A stretch of DNA of 64,000 bases from Tetragenococcus koreensis (GCF_003795145.1 NZ_CP027786.1:186001-250000); one strand, 5' to 3'. Shown: positions 42,954 through 51,582, numbered from the stretch's first letter. The notes: generated by a model from the letters alone, not told the origin. Made by a program: numbers and translations.

Positions 42954-43991
42954 ATGCAATTAACCTATCAAAGACAAGACTTAATTACTCAGGTTATTTA
43001 TGGAGAACTTCTTGCAAGAAGTATTCGCGAGGCGTTGCCGGCTGATAAACATGTGATTATTTTAACCAATCAACGGTATTACGATCAGTTTTTTCAAAAA
43101 ATCCAACAAGCATTTCCCCATAGTTTTATTGACTGGTATATTTGTCGCAATCAGTTATATTGTAATCATTTAGAAGAGCTGACAGAATTTTTGCAGTTTT
43201 TAGGTGGATTTCCGCAATCAAATGAGTACCTTTTCGTTGCTTTTGGTAATGAAGGAGTAGTACAATTGACCGGCTTCTTACAAAAAACGGTGCTGCATTC
43301 TGGAGAATTTTGGGTTATTCCCACTTCTTTACGTTCTTTCTTCAGTGCATTAGCAGAAAACTGTACGATTTGTAAGGAACCGTATAATGAATTATTGCAA
43401 CAAAAAAATTTACCCGAATATATCTTTTTAGATCAATCTATCGTGCAAAAACAAGCGGACGGAAAATTAATTGATTTGCAAATGTTTCTCCAAGCAGGGT
43501 TAGTCAGCGATTACTCGTTTTTGCAGTTATTATTTAAAAACTTTCCTACGAAAAAGCAACTACAGACGTCCTCCTTTATTGCCTTTATTGAACATGCCGT
43601 ACAATTATACGAGTCAAATGCACCCGCCATTACTTCTTATGGAACAACTTTTGAAAAAGCTTTCTATCTAACTGAAAATGGTCACTTGCTTTCTGCTCAT
43701 ATGAAACGTTTTTTAGGATTGCTTTTGCATCTATTTTGGAATTTGACAATAAATGGTTCTGCATTTCAAATTGAAAACTTCATGATTTGGTTAAAAACAT
43801 TAGGGTATCCAATTGAGTTACCAGAACAACTGTTAATTGGTGAGTATTTAGAAAATGTACTCACTTTACAAGAAGGGCGCAAGTTGCTTGTCTTATCAGA
43901 GATTGGGAAAATTGGGGAGAGCCAGGCAGCTGATGAAAAAACGGTTATAAAAGCAATAAATCATTATCAAAAAATTATTTCAGAGATTTGA
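42954..43991 (+). CDS. Degenerate 3-dehydroquinate synthase (AroB) homologue, probable pseudoenzyme
   Basis: A 345-residue protein that aligns by eye with AroB over its whole length: HVIILTNQRYY, the block LFVAFGNEGVVQLTGFLQ (AroB: ALGGGVVGDLTGF), FWVIPTSLRSFFSALAEN (IQVPTTLLSQVDSSVGGK), YIFLDQSI, FLQAGLVSDYS (ASGLAEVIKY), YGTTFEKAFYLTENGHLLSAH ([21 protein letters not shown]). The glycine triplet, the VGGK lysine, the metal-binding Glu and the GHTFGH histidines are replaced, so dehydroquinate synthesis is very unlikely. The frame is intact and well initiated (CGGGGG, ATG 42954). It heads an operon with ypiA and ypiB, genes next to the aromatic supraoperon in B. subtilis. Confidence 0.72.
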   Translation: MQLTYQRQDLITQVIYGELLARSIREALPADKHVIILTNQRYYDQFFQKIQQAFPHSFIDWYICRNQLYCNHLEELTEFLQFLGGFPQSNEYLFVAFGNEGVVQLTGFLQKTVLHSGEFWVIPTSLRSFFSALAENCTICKEPYNELLQQKNLPEYIFLDQSIVQKQADGKLIDLQMFLQAGLVSDYSFLQLLFKNFPTKKQLQTSSFIAFIEHAVQLYESNAPAITSYGTTFEKAFYLTENGHLLSAHMKRFLGLLLHLFWNLTINGSAFQIENFMIWLKTLGYPIELPEQLLIGEYLENVLTLQEGRKLLVLSEIGKIGESQAADEKTVIKAINHYQKIISEI

Positions 43992-44000
43992 GGGAAATGA

Positions 44001-45260
44001 ATGACATATAGCGAAAAAATGCTTGAGGCCTTAGATCAAGAAGATATTGCCCAAGCACAGTTACAATTAAATCAAGCGATCAAAAATGACGACGAAGATG
44101 TCTTAGAAGAACTAGGGGAAGCTTTGCTTTCAATTGGTTTTTTAGAAGAAGCTAAACAAATTTTTGAAAACTTGAAATCACGTCAACCTGAACAAAAAGA
44201 AATGAACTTGCCTTTAGCAGAAATTGCAGTTGAAAATAATGAAACGGACACAGCGCTTGAATTACTAGAAGAAGTTGATCCTACCAGCGAATTGTACCCC
44301 CAAGCTTTATTAATTACTGCTGACTTATACCAAGTTTTAGGAATTCCTGAAGTAAGTGAAGCAAAGTTAAAAGAAGCGTCTCATATACTTCCTGATGAAC
44401 CGTTAGTTCAGTTTGCTTTGGCAGAGCTTTATCTTTCAATGGATCGAATGAATGAAGCAGAGTTTATTTATCAACATTTACTAGAACTAGGCGAAGATGA
44501 AATCAACAATGTATCAATTAGAGAACGATTGGGGACTACCCTTAGCTTAGAAGGAGATTTTGAAGCTGCAGTTGAATATTTAGAAGCTTCTTTAGAGGAA
44601 GAAGAAACTGATGAACGGTTATTTCAAACGGCCTTTGTTTATCGGCAGCTAAAAGATAATGACAAAGCGATTCATTATCTGCGAGAATTGCGCGAATTAA
44701 ATCCACAATATCGTGCCTTATATTTACCTTTAGCTGAAAGTTTACAAGAAGAAGAGCTGGTTGAAGAAGCTCAAACGATTGCTGAAGAAGGAATTCATGA
44801 AAATCCTTACCAACCGGATTTGTATCATTTTGCTTCTGAAAATAGTTATCGCCTGCACGATGCTAAAAAGGCGGAAGATTTCTTGTTGCAAGCCTTAGAG
44901 TTAGGAGAAAAAACGGATGAAACACTTTTAGCACTCAGTAATTTATATCTAGATGAAGAGCGCTTTGATGAAGCAATAAAAGCAGTTGAAGGAATGGAAA
45001 ATTCGCAAAATCCTTACGCTCTATGGAACTTAGCCTATGCATACAATGAATTAGAAGAATTTGAGCAAGCTAGTAAGTATTATGAACAAGCGAGTGTTGA
45101 TTTAAAACAGGAAGCAGATTTTATGAAAGAATATGGTATCTTCTTGCGCGAAGAAGGACGCTTAGAAGAAGCTAAATCCTACCTTTCTCACTATTTAGAA
45201 CATGAACCTGGAGACATGGAAGCTGCATCGATTTTAGATGATCTATCAGAAAGATGGTGA
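44001..45260 (+). CDS. ypiA: Tetratricopeptide-repeat protein YpiA
   Basis: A 419-residue acidic cytoplasmic protein made almost wholly of TPR helical pairs: examples are [56 protein letters not shown] and [21 protein letters not shown] arrays bind partner proteins. It matches YpiA in size, repeat content and neighbourhood (before ypiB). Function is unknown. It starts 10 bases after the AroB-like gene. Confidence 0.82.
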   Translation: MTYSEKMLEALDQEDIAQAQLQLNQAIKNDDEDVLEELGEALLSIGFLEEAKQIFENLKSRQPEQKEMNLPLAEIAVENNETDTALELLEEVDPTSELYPQALLITADLYQVLGIPEVSEAKLKEASHILPDEPLVQFALAELYLSMDRMNEAEFIYQHLLELGEDEINNVSIRERLGTTLSLEGDFEAAVEYLEASLEEEETDERLFQTAFVYRQLKDNDKAIHYLRELRELNPQYRALYLPLAESLQEEELVEEAQTIAEEGIHENPYQPDLYHFASENSYRLHDAKKAEDFLLQALELGEKTDETLLALSNLYLDEERFDEAIKAVEGMENSQNPYALWNLAYAYNELEEFEQASKYYEQASVDLKQEADFMKEYGIFLREEGRLEEAKSYLSHYLEHEPGDMEAASILDDLSERW

Positions 45261-45264
45261 AAGT

Positions 45265-45825
45265 ATGGAAATTGCCACGCTAGATAAAAGGCGGTTTTTA
45301 AATTGGTTTGTTTCGCATGAAGCTTTTGCTAAAAGGGAGGTTTCTTGGATACTGAATTACTTAGCAAACCATGAATCTATTTTAAAATATGTCCATTTTG
45401 TGGAAAAAGCTCGCCGTACACCTAGAGGTATTACAATTTGCACCCAGCGTTTTTATGGAGAACCTATTTCTTTATTTATTGACGGAGAAGTATTTCATGA
45501 TAGCGATCAGATTTTTCACGAAATTCGGTTAAACTGGCAGGATCCACTCTATATAGAATGTCAATTTAGTAATTCTTGGGGCAACGAATTGTATTTAGGA
45601 ATTTTAGAAGATAATCCGTATTATCGTTGGAATGACACTATGGATACTCAAACGTTAGCTCGAGTAGAAAACTATTTTAAGAAAGAAACCATTCAAGCAG
45701 AAATATCGGAACTATACCAACAAATTGATCAAGCGCTGGAAAGTAACGATCAAGTGACTTTTATGGAGCTTTCAGAAAAAGTAAACCAGTTAATCGCCCA
45801 AAAAGAAGTCAATAGCAACTCATAA
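45265..45825 (+). CDS. ypiB: YpiB family protein (UPF0302)
   Basis: A 186-residue soluble protein with the YpiB signature: [51 protein letters not shown], and a C-terminal helical tail. ATG 45265 follows AAAGATGGTGAAA, 5 bases after the ypiA stop; the frame from 45238 lies inside ypiA. It sits with ypiA as in B. subtilis. Its transcript once ran into the terminator now separated from it by an ISL3 element. Confidence 0.85.
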   Translation: MEIATLDKRRFLNWFVSHEAFAKREVSWILNYLANHESILKYVHFVEKARRTPRGITICTQRFYGEPISLFIDGEVFHDSDQIFHEIRLNWQDPLYIECQFSNSWGNELYLGILEDNPYYRWNDTMDTQTLARVENYFKKETIQAEISELYQQIDQALESNDQVTFMELSEKVNQLIAQKEVNSNS

Positions 45826-45828
45826 CAG

Positions 45829-45836
45829 GAAAAAAT
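45829..45836 (+). repeat. Target-site duplication, left copy
   Basis: GAAAAAAT directly before the ISL3 element; identical to 47365-47372. Confidence 0.9.
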
Positions 45837-47364
45837 GGCTCTTTGTCAACTGGTGTTGGTAAAGAAAACTCGATAAATAAAGGAAGCAGTTAGGCGCTAT
45901 GGTCTAGCTGCTTTTTTTAGTTTGTATAGGTAAGGGTCCGGGTTGGAAATACTTTCCTCGGTATAAAAAGATCCGTTGCCGAAAGTTCTCAAAGCTATGG
46001 AAACCATAAGCGACTCGTTTTAGGACTTTAATATGATTATTTAAACCTTCTAAAGGACCATTAGAGTAAGGCACCGTTAAAGCCAGCCGGATCTCTTGTC
46101 GATACTTGCGAAAGGTCTTGACTACGGGCTGAAACGGGTCAGGAAGCTGAGACAAATCGGTTTTTAATAATTGATCCAAACGTTCGATATCTTGCTTATG
46201 AAATGCAGAAAGGAACGATTGATAGATTTTATAGCCTTGTCTAAGCGTGGAATGATAACTTAATAAGCGGTCGACAATCTCTTGCTCGGTTAAATGATCC
46301 CGAAAACTAGGCCGCCAATATCGTTTTTTGTAATCCAGTGCCCAAGCTTTTTTCTGTAGAAGTTTCCAATATTTTTTGAGGTGCTTATATTCTTTTTGCC
46401 GACGGTTAAAGGTGTTCATCACTTGTTTCCGTTGTTGTTGGAAAGCTCGCCCAATATGTTGGCTCATATGGAAACGATCAATGACTAACTGCGCATTAGG
46501 AAAAAGGGCTTTAACTAAGGAAGCATACGGACTGTAAAAATCCGAAACGACATAGTGCACCTTGGCTCTTTCCTCTCTAGGATAACGAGCGAAAAAGGCT
46601 TCTAAATGAGGCAGTTGTCGATTAGCGACAATCTCTAAGAGTTGCCGCGTTTTCCCATTCATCATAATAAAACTCATGGCACCAGAAACTCGTTTGACCG
46701 ATTGAAATTCATCAAAACAAAGTACTTCCGGTAAGGAAGTATTGGGGGTTAGCTGTTTAGGTTGAAAACTATGCAGCACACGTAAAACTGTCGTCGGCGA
46801 AACATGCTTCAACCGGGCGACCATTGACATCGACAAGGGTTGAGCTAATTTTTCTGCAATGGCGAGTTTGACGCGTCGAGCGATCGAACAATGACGGTCC
46901 GCGACACTGGTTTCGGCGATAGAAGTTTTCCCGCAAGTTTTACAACGAAAACGTTGTTTCTTCATTTTAAGTAAGGTTTTGTATTCACTCACATCGTTAA
47001 GCTGAATCGTCACTTCCTTGAATCCCCATTTCATTAAACAAGCCGTATCTTCTTCGCCACAGTGAAAACAGGCTTGTGGACGATAAGAAAGCTGACCATA
47101 AAAGACAAAACAAATGACGCCGTTAATGGCTTCTTTTTGGAAACAATCTTCTTCAAAAGTCAGATTTAAGTCTAGGATATCTAGGATTTCTTTAGTATAA
47201 TGAGAGATGGACATCTTGAAACACTCCTTTGGATATTTGTTTGGTACCTTTATTCTACGGGTTTTCAAGGTGTCTGTTTTCTATTTTGCTCAGAAAATAT
47301 AAAAAAACTAGTATGGGCTACAAGAAAATCATTCTTGTCTACCAACACTAGAAATTATAGAGCC
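45837..47364 (-). mobile_element. ISL3-family insertion sequence (1528 bp)
   Basis: Imperfect terminal repeats: GGCTCTTTGTCAACTGGTGT at 45837 and, on the minus strand from 47364, GGCTCTATAATTTCTAGTGT; both continue TGGTA. One transposase gene lies on the minus strand. The element is flanked by a perfect 8-bp duplication GAAAAAAT, the usual ISL3 length, so the insertion is recent and the element probably active. It inserted at the A-tract just before the ypiB operon terminator. Confidence 0.95.
45904..47214 (-). CDS. ISL3-family transposase
   Basis: A 436-residue transposase with two zinc-binding clusters (CFHCGEED near residue 50; FRCKTCGKTSI near 87), a helix-turn-helix (SMSMVARLKHVSPTTVLRVLH), and the DDE_Tnp_ISL3 domain with Asp in VLCFDEFQSVK, Asp in HYVVSDFYSPYASLV and Glu in NGPLEGLNNHIKVLKR. 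I chose ATG 47214 because AAAGGAG lies upstream; a start at 47268 is in frame but would contain it. Full length and undamaged. Confidence 0.93.
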   Translation of the reverse strand: MSISHYTKEILDILDLNLTFEEDCFQKEAINGVICFVFYGQLSYRPQACFHCGEEDTACLMKWGFKEVTIQLNDVSEYKTLLKMKKQRFRCKTCGKTSIAETSVADRHCSIARRVKLAIAEKLAQPLSMSMVARLKHVSPTTVLRVLHSFQPKQLTPNTSLPEVLCFDEFQSVKRVSGAMSFIMMNGKTRQLLEIVANRQLPHLEAFFARYPREERAKVHYVVSDFYSPYASLVKALFPNAQLVIDRFHMSQHIGRAFQQQRKQVMNTFNRRQKEYKHLKKYWKLLQKKAWALDYKKRYWRPSFRDHLTEQEIVDRLLSYHSTLRQGYKIYQSFLSAFHKQDIERLDQLLKTDLSQLPDPFQPVVKTFRKYRQEIRLALTVPYSNGPLEGLNNHIKVLKRVAYGFHSFENFRQRIFLYRGKYFQPGPLPIQTKKSS

Positions 47365-47372
47365 GAAAAAAT
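47365..47372 (+). repeat. Target-site duplication, right copy
   Basis: GAAAAAAT directly after the ISL3 element, matching 45829-45836. Confidence 0.9.
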
Positions 47373-47408
47373 CTCTGTCAACGATAGTTAAGTTGACAGA
47401 GGTTTTTA
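47373..47408 (+). terminator. Displaced terminator of the AroB-like/ypiA/ypiB operon
   Basis: CTCTGTCAAC (47373-47382) and GTTGACAGAG (47392-47401), then GTTTTT. Removing the IS and one duplication puts it about 12 bases after the ypiB stop. Confidence 0.85.
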
Positions 47409-47530
47409 TTTTGCTTGCGCATTTGAGAAATTATTCGATTTAGGTAGTTGGATTATGATGTTCCTTTTCTAGGAATTCGAGCATACTTTTGCTAAAATAG
47501 AAAGGAACTCAGTAAAAGGAGGGACTTTCA

Positions 47531-47866
47531 TTGTCCGAAAATTATACTTTAATTGCTATGCAAAAAGAAGTGGATCAGTATATCCAACAATTTAAATCAG
47601 GTTATTTTACGCCTTTGGCACAAATGGCCCGATTGACAGAAGAAATTGGTGAATTAGCCAGAGAAGTGAACCATTATTATGGAGAAAAACAGAAAAAAGC
47701 TACAGAAGCACCTAATACGGTAAAAGAAGAACTGGGAGATGTTTTATTTGTCACGATGATTATGGCCAATTCATTGGACATAGATTTAACTGAAGTATTT
47801 GAAAAAAACATGGAAAAGTTCAATCAGAGAGATCGTTACCGTTTTGAACGAAAAGACAATGAATAA
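47531..47866 (+). CDS. MazG-like nucleotide pyrophosphohydrolase (YpjD)
   Basis: A 111-residue all-alpha NTP pyrophosphatase with the metal-binding pattern EEIGELAREVNHYY and KEELGDVLFVTMIMAN (EExxE and ExxD motifs). It hydrolyses non-canonical or excess NTPs to NMP and pyrophosphate. TTG start 47531 follows AAAGGAGGGA. It is upstream of cca, as ypjD is in B. subtilis. A promoter with extended -10 TGC-TAAAAT lies about 30 bases upstream. Confidence 0.85.
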   Translation: MSENYTLIAMQKEVDQYIQQFKSGYFTPLAQMARLTEEIGELAREVNHYYGEKQKKATEAPNTVKEELGDVLFVTMIMANSLDIDLTEVFEKNMEKFNQRDRYRFERKDNE

Positions 47867-47897
47867 GTATGAAAGCAAGTAGGAAAGGGCTAAGAAA

Positions 47898-49103
47898 ATG
47901 AAACTGAAAAAAATCCCAGCTGAATACCAACAAGCACTGCCTATACTCAAAAAAATTGAGCAAGCTGGCCATGAAGCTTATTTTGTGGGAGGTAGCGTAC
48001 GGGATGTCTTATTAAACCAACCGATTCACGATGTTGATATTGCGACGAGCGCTTTTCCTGCAGAAATTAAACAAATTTTCTTTAAAACAATTGACGTAGG
48101 AATTGAGCATGGGACAGTCTTAGTTTTAGAACGATCTGGTCAGTATGAAATTACAACTTTTCGAACAGAATCGATCTATCAAGATTTTCGTCGTCCTGAA
48201 CATGTTGAATTTGTCCGATCATTAAAAGAAGATTTAAAGCGCCGCGATTTTACTATTAATGCTTTTGCCATTAGGGAAGATGGCGAAATTATTGATTTAT
48301 TCGATGGGTTAAAAGATTTAGATGATCGTATCTTACGGGCAGTTGGCGACCCCCATGAACGTTTTTATGAAGATGCATTGCGTATGATGCGTGGATTGCG
48401 CTTTGTAAGTCAATTAGGTTTCGATTTGGAAAAAGAAACTTTTTCAGCTATCAAAGAAAATCATCAACTTCTTAAAAAAATATCGATTGAACGTATTAAT
48501 GTAGAGTTTGTAAAACTTTTATTAGGTAATTATAGGAAAAAAGGGGTTCAAACCCTTGTAGAAAGCCAATGCTTTGAATATTGTCCTGCGCTAGCCGGTA
48601 AGAAAGAAGAATTATTATCCTTTGCTGCTTTACCAGAAAAAGTGATCAAACAAGAAAGCCAAGCTTGGGTCTTATTGATTGATCAGCTCAATCTGAAAGA
48701 AGCAGATATACGGCCCTTTTTAAAAGAGTGGAAGTGTTCAAACGAAATGATTAAAACTGTCCAATCAGTGTTCTATGGCTTACAAATAAGAAAAGAACAA
48801 GCATTCACTGCCGATCTGTTATATCAATTAGGTGAAACACAAGCTATTTTAGTAGAAGAGCTGCTTCCATTTTACGGTAAAACTGCAAGTCTTGAAAAAG
48901 TACTGATCGATTACCATCGACTACCCATCCATTCACTAAAAGAATTGGCTGTTAATGGTAACGATCTGATGACTTACTTTGATAAAAAGCCAGGGAAATG
49001 GTTAAAAGAACAGTTAACGTCTTTAGAAAAAGCTGTCATTCATCAACAAGTACCAAATAAAAAAGAAGAACTGTTGCAACTAGCCGAACAACAAGTTAAA
49101 TGA
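47898..49103 (+). CDS. cca: CCA tRNA nucleotidyltransferase
   Basis: Adds or repairs the 3' CCA end of tRNA (401 residues). Class II nucleotidyltransferase head with GGSVRDVLLNQPIHDVDIATSA (GS motif and DxD), RRDFTINAFAI, the RFYEDALRMMRGLRFVSQLGF and SIERINVEFVKLL blocks, and a helical tail region for tRNA binding. It lies 31 bases after the mazG-like gene. Complete. Confidence 0.94.
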   Translation: MKLKKIPAEYQQALPILKKIEQAGHEAYFVGGSVRDVLLNQPIHDVDIATSAFPAEIKQIFFKTIDVGIEHGTVLVLERSGQYEITTFRTESIYQDFRRPEHVEFVRSLKEDLKRRDFTINAFAIREDGEIIDLFDGLKDLDDRILRAVGDPHERFYEDALRMMRGLRFVSQLGFDLEKETFSAIKENHQLLKKISIERINVEFVKLLLGNYRKKGVQTLVESQCFEYCPALAGKKEELLSFAALPEKVIKQESQAWVLLIDQLNLKEADIRPFLKEWKCSNEMIKTVQSVFYGLQIRKEQAFTADLLYQLGETQAILVEELLPFYGKTASLEKVLIDYHRLPIHSLKELAVNGNDLMTYFDKKPGKWLKEQLTSLEKAVIHQQVPNKKEELLQLAEQQVK

Positions 49104-49183
49104 GAAGAAACGACCATTAATTGAATAAGCAGGAAGTTTAATAACCGGCGAAACTTTAAAGGTGGGATCTTTTAACCGCTGTA

Positions 49184-49226
49184 TTTACCTTAGTCATGGT
49201 TTGTGCTAAACTTACATTGTAAGTTT
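49184..49226 (+). promoter_or_regulatory. Promoter with palindromic operator
   Basis: -35 TTTACC (49184-49189), 17-base spacer, extended -10 TGC-TAAACT (TAAACT 49207-49212). A perfect palindrome AAACTTACATTGTAAGTTT (49208-49226) covers the -10 and the expected start site, an ideal position for a repressor. No cognate regulator is adjacent. Confidence 0.7.
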
Positions 49227-49255
49227 GTTAACAAATAAGTAGGGGGGATTTTAGT

Positions 49256-49711
49256 ATGTCAAGACAGATGAAAGCTTTAAAATTATTTTTCCGTAATGGC
49301 GAAACTTGGACAATTGATCGTCGGCACATCGGCGATTTATGGATCAAACAAGTAACGACTAGCTATGGACGAATTAATGGCAGTGATTTTGTAGAAATTC
49401 ATCCTTGTGCTGCTTTTAAAATGGAAGTTTATCAAGAAGGCGATCATGTAGCAACTTCTGATATCAACTTAGGCGGACTTGAGATGGGTATGTTCTCACG
49501 AGCATTAAAATATCAAGATATCGAATATATGGAAATTGTTTATCAAAACGGAGTACCCGACACGATATACTTCCCGTATACTGATAAAGATGAAGAAGGA
49601 TTGGACAACGTTAACCAAACAACAAAAGTGAGTGAATCAACAAAAAATCTTTATGTTGTAATTGATCCTGATAATACAGTGGATGACGTTTATAGCGACT
49701 ATTTAGCTTAA
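49256..49711 (+). CDS. Protein of unknown function under a palindromic operator
   Basis: A 151-residue soluble protein I do not recognise. No signal peptide or membrane segment. It begins with LKLFFRNGETWTIDRRHIGDLWIKQV and contains a mixed beta-rich pattern (DFVEIHPCAAFKMEVYQEGD, MEIVYQNGVPDTIYFPY) and an acidic C-terminus (VVIDPDNTVDDVYSDYLA). Strong ribosome-binding site AGGGGGG. Monocistronic. It is clearly coding; function unknown. Confidence 0.75.
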   Translation: MSRQMKALKLFFRNGETWTIDRRHIGDLWIKQVTTSYGRINGSDFVEIHPCAAFKMEVYQEGDHVATSDINLGGLEMGMFSRALKYQDIEYMEIVYQNGVPDTIYFPYTDKDEEGLDNVNQTTKVSESTKNLYVVIDPDNTVDDVYSDYLA

Positions 49712-49802
49712 TTAAAATCTATTTGGAGGCTAGGGGATAATGATTCCCAGCCTCTGTTTCTTTGTTAAAAGAATAAAAAAATTAATCGAAAGAGAACATT
49801 AG

Positions 49803-50567
49803 ATGGCAAATAAACGAAAAAAAACGGGCCCTAAAACAGCCAAAGCATTGTTTGTTTCGCTACTTTTCCTTGTCTTATTTACAGCAACAGCTGGGAAAGT
49901 TGATCTATCTAGTATTGATCTAAACGACCTAAGTTCTGTTATCGAGGCGTTTGAACCCCAAAATACCACGGCAGATTATCCTCAACTAAATTCTTTACCG
50001 GATTACAATGGTGAAGATGAGGTCGTCACATTAAATGATGATCAACCTTTTTTCTCCGAAGATGATTTGTCGTTGGAAAATGGAGCGTGGCAAACTTTTT
50101 CTAATTTGGATTCTATGAATCGAGTCGGTCCAGCGAATGCGATGTTACATAAGAAGATGATGCCCAAAGAAGAACGCGGAGATATTTCACAAGTCTATCC
50201 ATCAGGCTGGAAGCAAAAGAAAATCACAGGTGGCCAGTGGTTATATAACCGTTCACATTTGATTGGTTTTCAGTTAACTGGCGAAGATGATAATTGGAAG
50301 AACTTATTTACTGGAACTCAGCAAATGAACCAAGGGCCCATGAGAGAGTACGAAGAGCAAGTAGCAGCTTACTTAAAAGAAACGAATCATCATGTGCGTT
50401 ATCGCATTACGCCTTTATTTAAAGATAATGATCTAGTTCCTAGAGGGGTTGAAATGGAAGCGCAGAGTATCGAAGATGATCAGTTCCGCTTTAACATTTA
50501 TCTATATAATATACAAGATGGTTACCAAATAAATTATGAAACAGGAGCTTCAAAAAAAGCCTCATAG
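49803..50567 (+). CDS. Secreted or membrane-anchored DNA/RNA non-specific endonuclease (EndA-like)
   Basis: A 254-residue exported nuclease. An N-terminal hydrophobic segment (TAKALFVSLLFLVLFTATAG) is followed by an acidic spacer and a beta-beta-alpha metal endonuclease domain: NRVGPANAMLHKKMMP, YNRSHLIGFQLTGED with the catalytic His (the DRGH motif reads NRSH), and LFTGTQQMNQGPMREYEEQV with the metal-binding Asn. Homologues degrade extracellular DNA and RNA, or take part in DNA uptake in streptococci. No obvious ribosome-binding site beyond GAAAGAG. Confidence 0.85.
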   Translation: MANKRKKTGPKTAKALFVSLLFLVLFTATAGKVDLSSIDLNDLSSVIEAFEPQNTTADYPQLNSLPDYNGEDEVVTLNDDQPFFSEDDLSLENGAWQTFSNLDSMNRVGPANAMLHKKMMPKEERGDISQVYPSGWKQKKITGGQWLYNRSHLIGFQLTGEDDNWKNLFTGTQQMNQGPMREYEEQVAAYLKETNHHVRYRITPLFKDNDLVPRGVEMEAQSIEDDQFRFNIYLYNIQDGYQINYETGASKKAS

Positions 50568-50590
50568 AAATGTTATAAATAAAAAATTGT

Positions 50591-50632
50591 CCTCAAAAAA
50601 GACTTTATTGTCATTTTTTGAGGTCTTTTTTT
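50591..50632 (+). terminator. Terminator after the nuclease gene
   Basis: CCTCAAAAAA (50591-50600), inner GAC/GTC pairs, TTTTTTGAGG (50614-50623), then TC and a T-run. Confidence 0.85.
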
Positions 50633-50948
50633 CTGTTTAAATTCATATTTTTTACATTTATTATTACAAATAACCAGAAATAAAAAAATGAAAGGAGGAG
50701 TATTTTGTTTTCGAAATACCAATGTGTAAATGTTTATAAAATAGCATTTGTGATACTTTTTTCTTTTGGCTATTTCCCTATTAAAATAACATATTATTTT
50801 TAAGCGCAGAATTTTTTGTCATCTTTTTTATCAAACTGTAATGAATTGTTACCATTTTTTTACACACGAAATACAAATCAATGGTAAATTATTGATTGTA
50901 GCTAAGAGCACAACTTAATTAAAAAAAATTCTTGGAGGATTAACACAC
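50633..50948. other. Intergenic region upstream of the secreted LysM protein
   Basis: AT-rich, about 315 bases. It holds one small open frame with a strong ribosome-binding site (50705-50803, separate entry) and the presumed promoter of the LysM gene (ATTGTTACC...TAAATTATT near 50847-50890). The long leader suggests high or regulated expression. Confidence 0.5.
50705..50803 (+). CDS. Possible 32-residue hydrophobic membrane peptide
   Basis: TTG start, 5-6 bases after an ideal Shine-Dalgarno AAAGGAGGAG (50691-50700). The frame begins (M)FSKYQCVNVYK and continues with a hydrophobic stretch IAFVILFSFGYFPIKI that could span the membrane. Stop TAA at 50801-50803. Evidence is limited to the ribosome-binding site and composition; no family recognised. 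It might be a short regulatory or toxin-like peptide, or a chance frame. Confidence 0.35.
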   Translation: MFSKYQCVNVYKIAFVILFSFGYFPIKITYYF

Positions 50949-51560
50949 ATGAAATTTAGTAAAACTCTTTTATTTAGTACAGTATTAGTAGCAGGAGCAA
51001 CATTGGCACTTGGTACAAGCGAAGCAAATGCAGATGAAGTTTACACTGTTCAAGCAAATGATTCATTATCAAAAATCTCAATGAAATTTGCAGGCGATAA
51101 TAGCTTAATTAATGCAATCGCAGAAGACAATAACATTGCAGATACAAATATGATCTTTGAAGGAACTCAATTAACAATTGCAACAGATGGTTCTTCTAGC
51201 AAAAAAGCTCCAGTACAACAAGAAGCAAAAGCTCAACAACCTGCTCAACAAGAAGTACAACAACAAGAAGTTAAAGAACCTGCTCAACAAGCAGCTCCTA
51301 AAAAACAAGAATCAAGCTCAAACCAATCTTCTTCAGCAGGTTCATCTTCTGCAAAAGAATGGATTGCAAATAAAGAATCTAGTGGTTCTTACTCTGCAAC
51401 AAATGGTCGTTACATCGGTCGTTATCAATTAGATTCATCTTACTTGAATGGTGACCATTCAGCAGCAAACCAAGAAAAAGTAGCTAATCAATATGTTAAT
51501 GATCGCTATGGTTCTTGGGAAGGCGCTAAGAGCTTCTGGCAATCACACGGCTGGTATTAA
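50949..51560 (+). CDS. Secreted LysM protein with Apf/IsaA-like C-terminal domain
   Basis: A 203-residue exported wall protein. Signal peptide with probable cleavage after ANA (about residue 28), a LysM domain (YTVQANDSLSKISMKFAGDN onward, 31-78), a Gln/Glu/Pro/Ala-rich linker with QQE repeats, and a C-terminal domain (EWIANKESSGSYSATNGRYI, later WEGAKSFWQSHGWY) like those of aggregation-promoting factors and IsaA-type transglycosylases. The Glu of NKESSGSY is the probable catalytic residue. Biased codon use and the strong GGAGGA site suggest high expression. Confidence 0.85.
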   Translation: MKFSKTLLFSTVLVAGATLALGTSEANADEVYTVQANDSLSKISMKFAGDNSLINAIAEDNNIADTNMIFEGTQLTIATDGSSSKKAPVQQEAKAQQPAQQEVQQQEVKEPAQQAAPKKQESSSNQSSSAGSSSAKEWIANKESSGSYSATNGRYIGRYQLDSSYLNGDHSAANQEKVANQYVNDRYGSWEGAKSFWQSHGWY

Positions 51561-51582
51561 TCAGTAAATAAAAAGTAAACTT

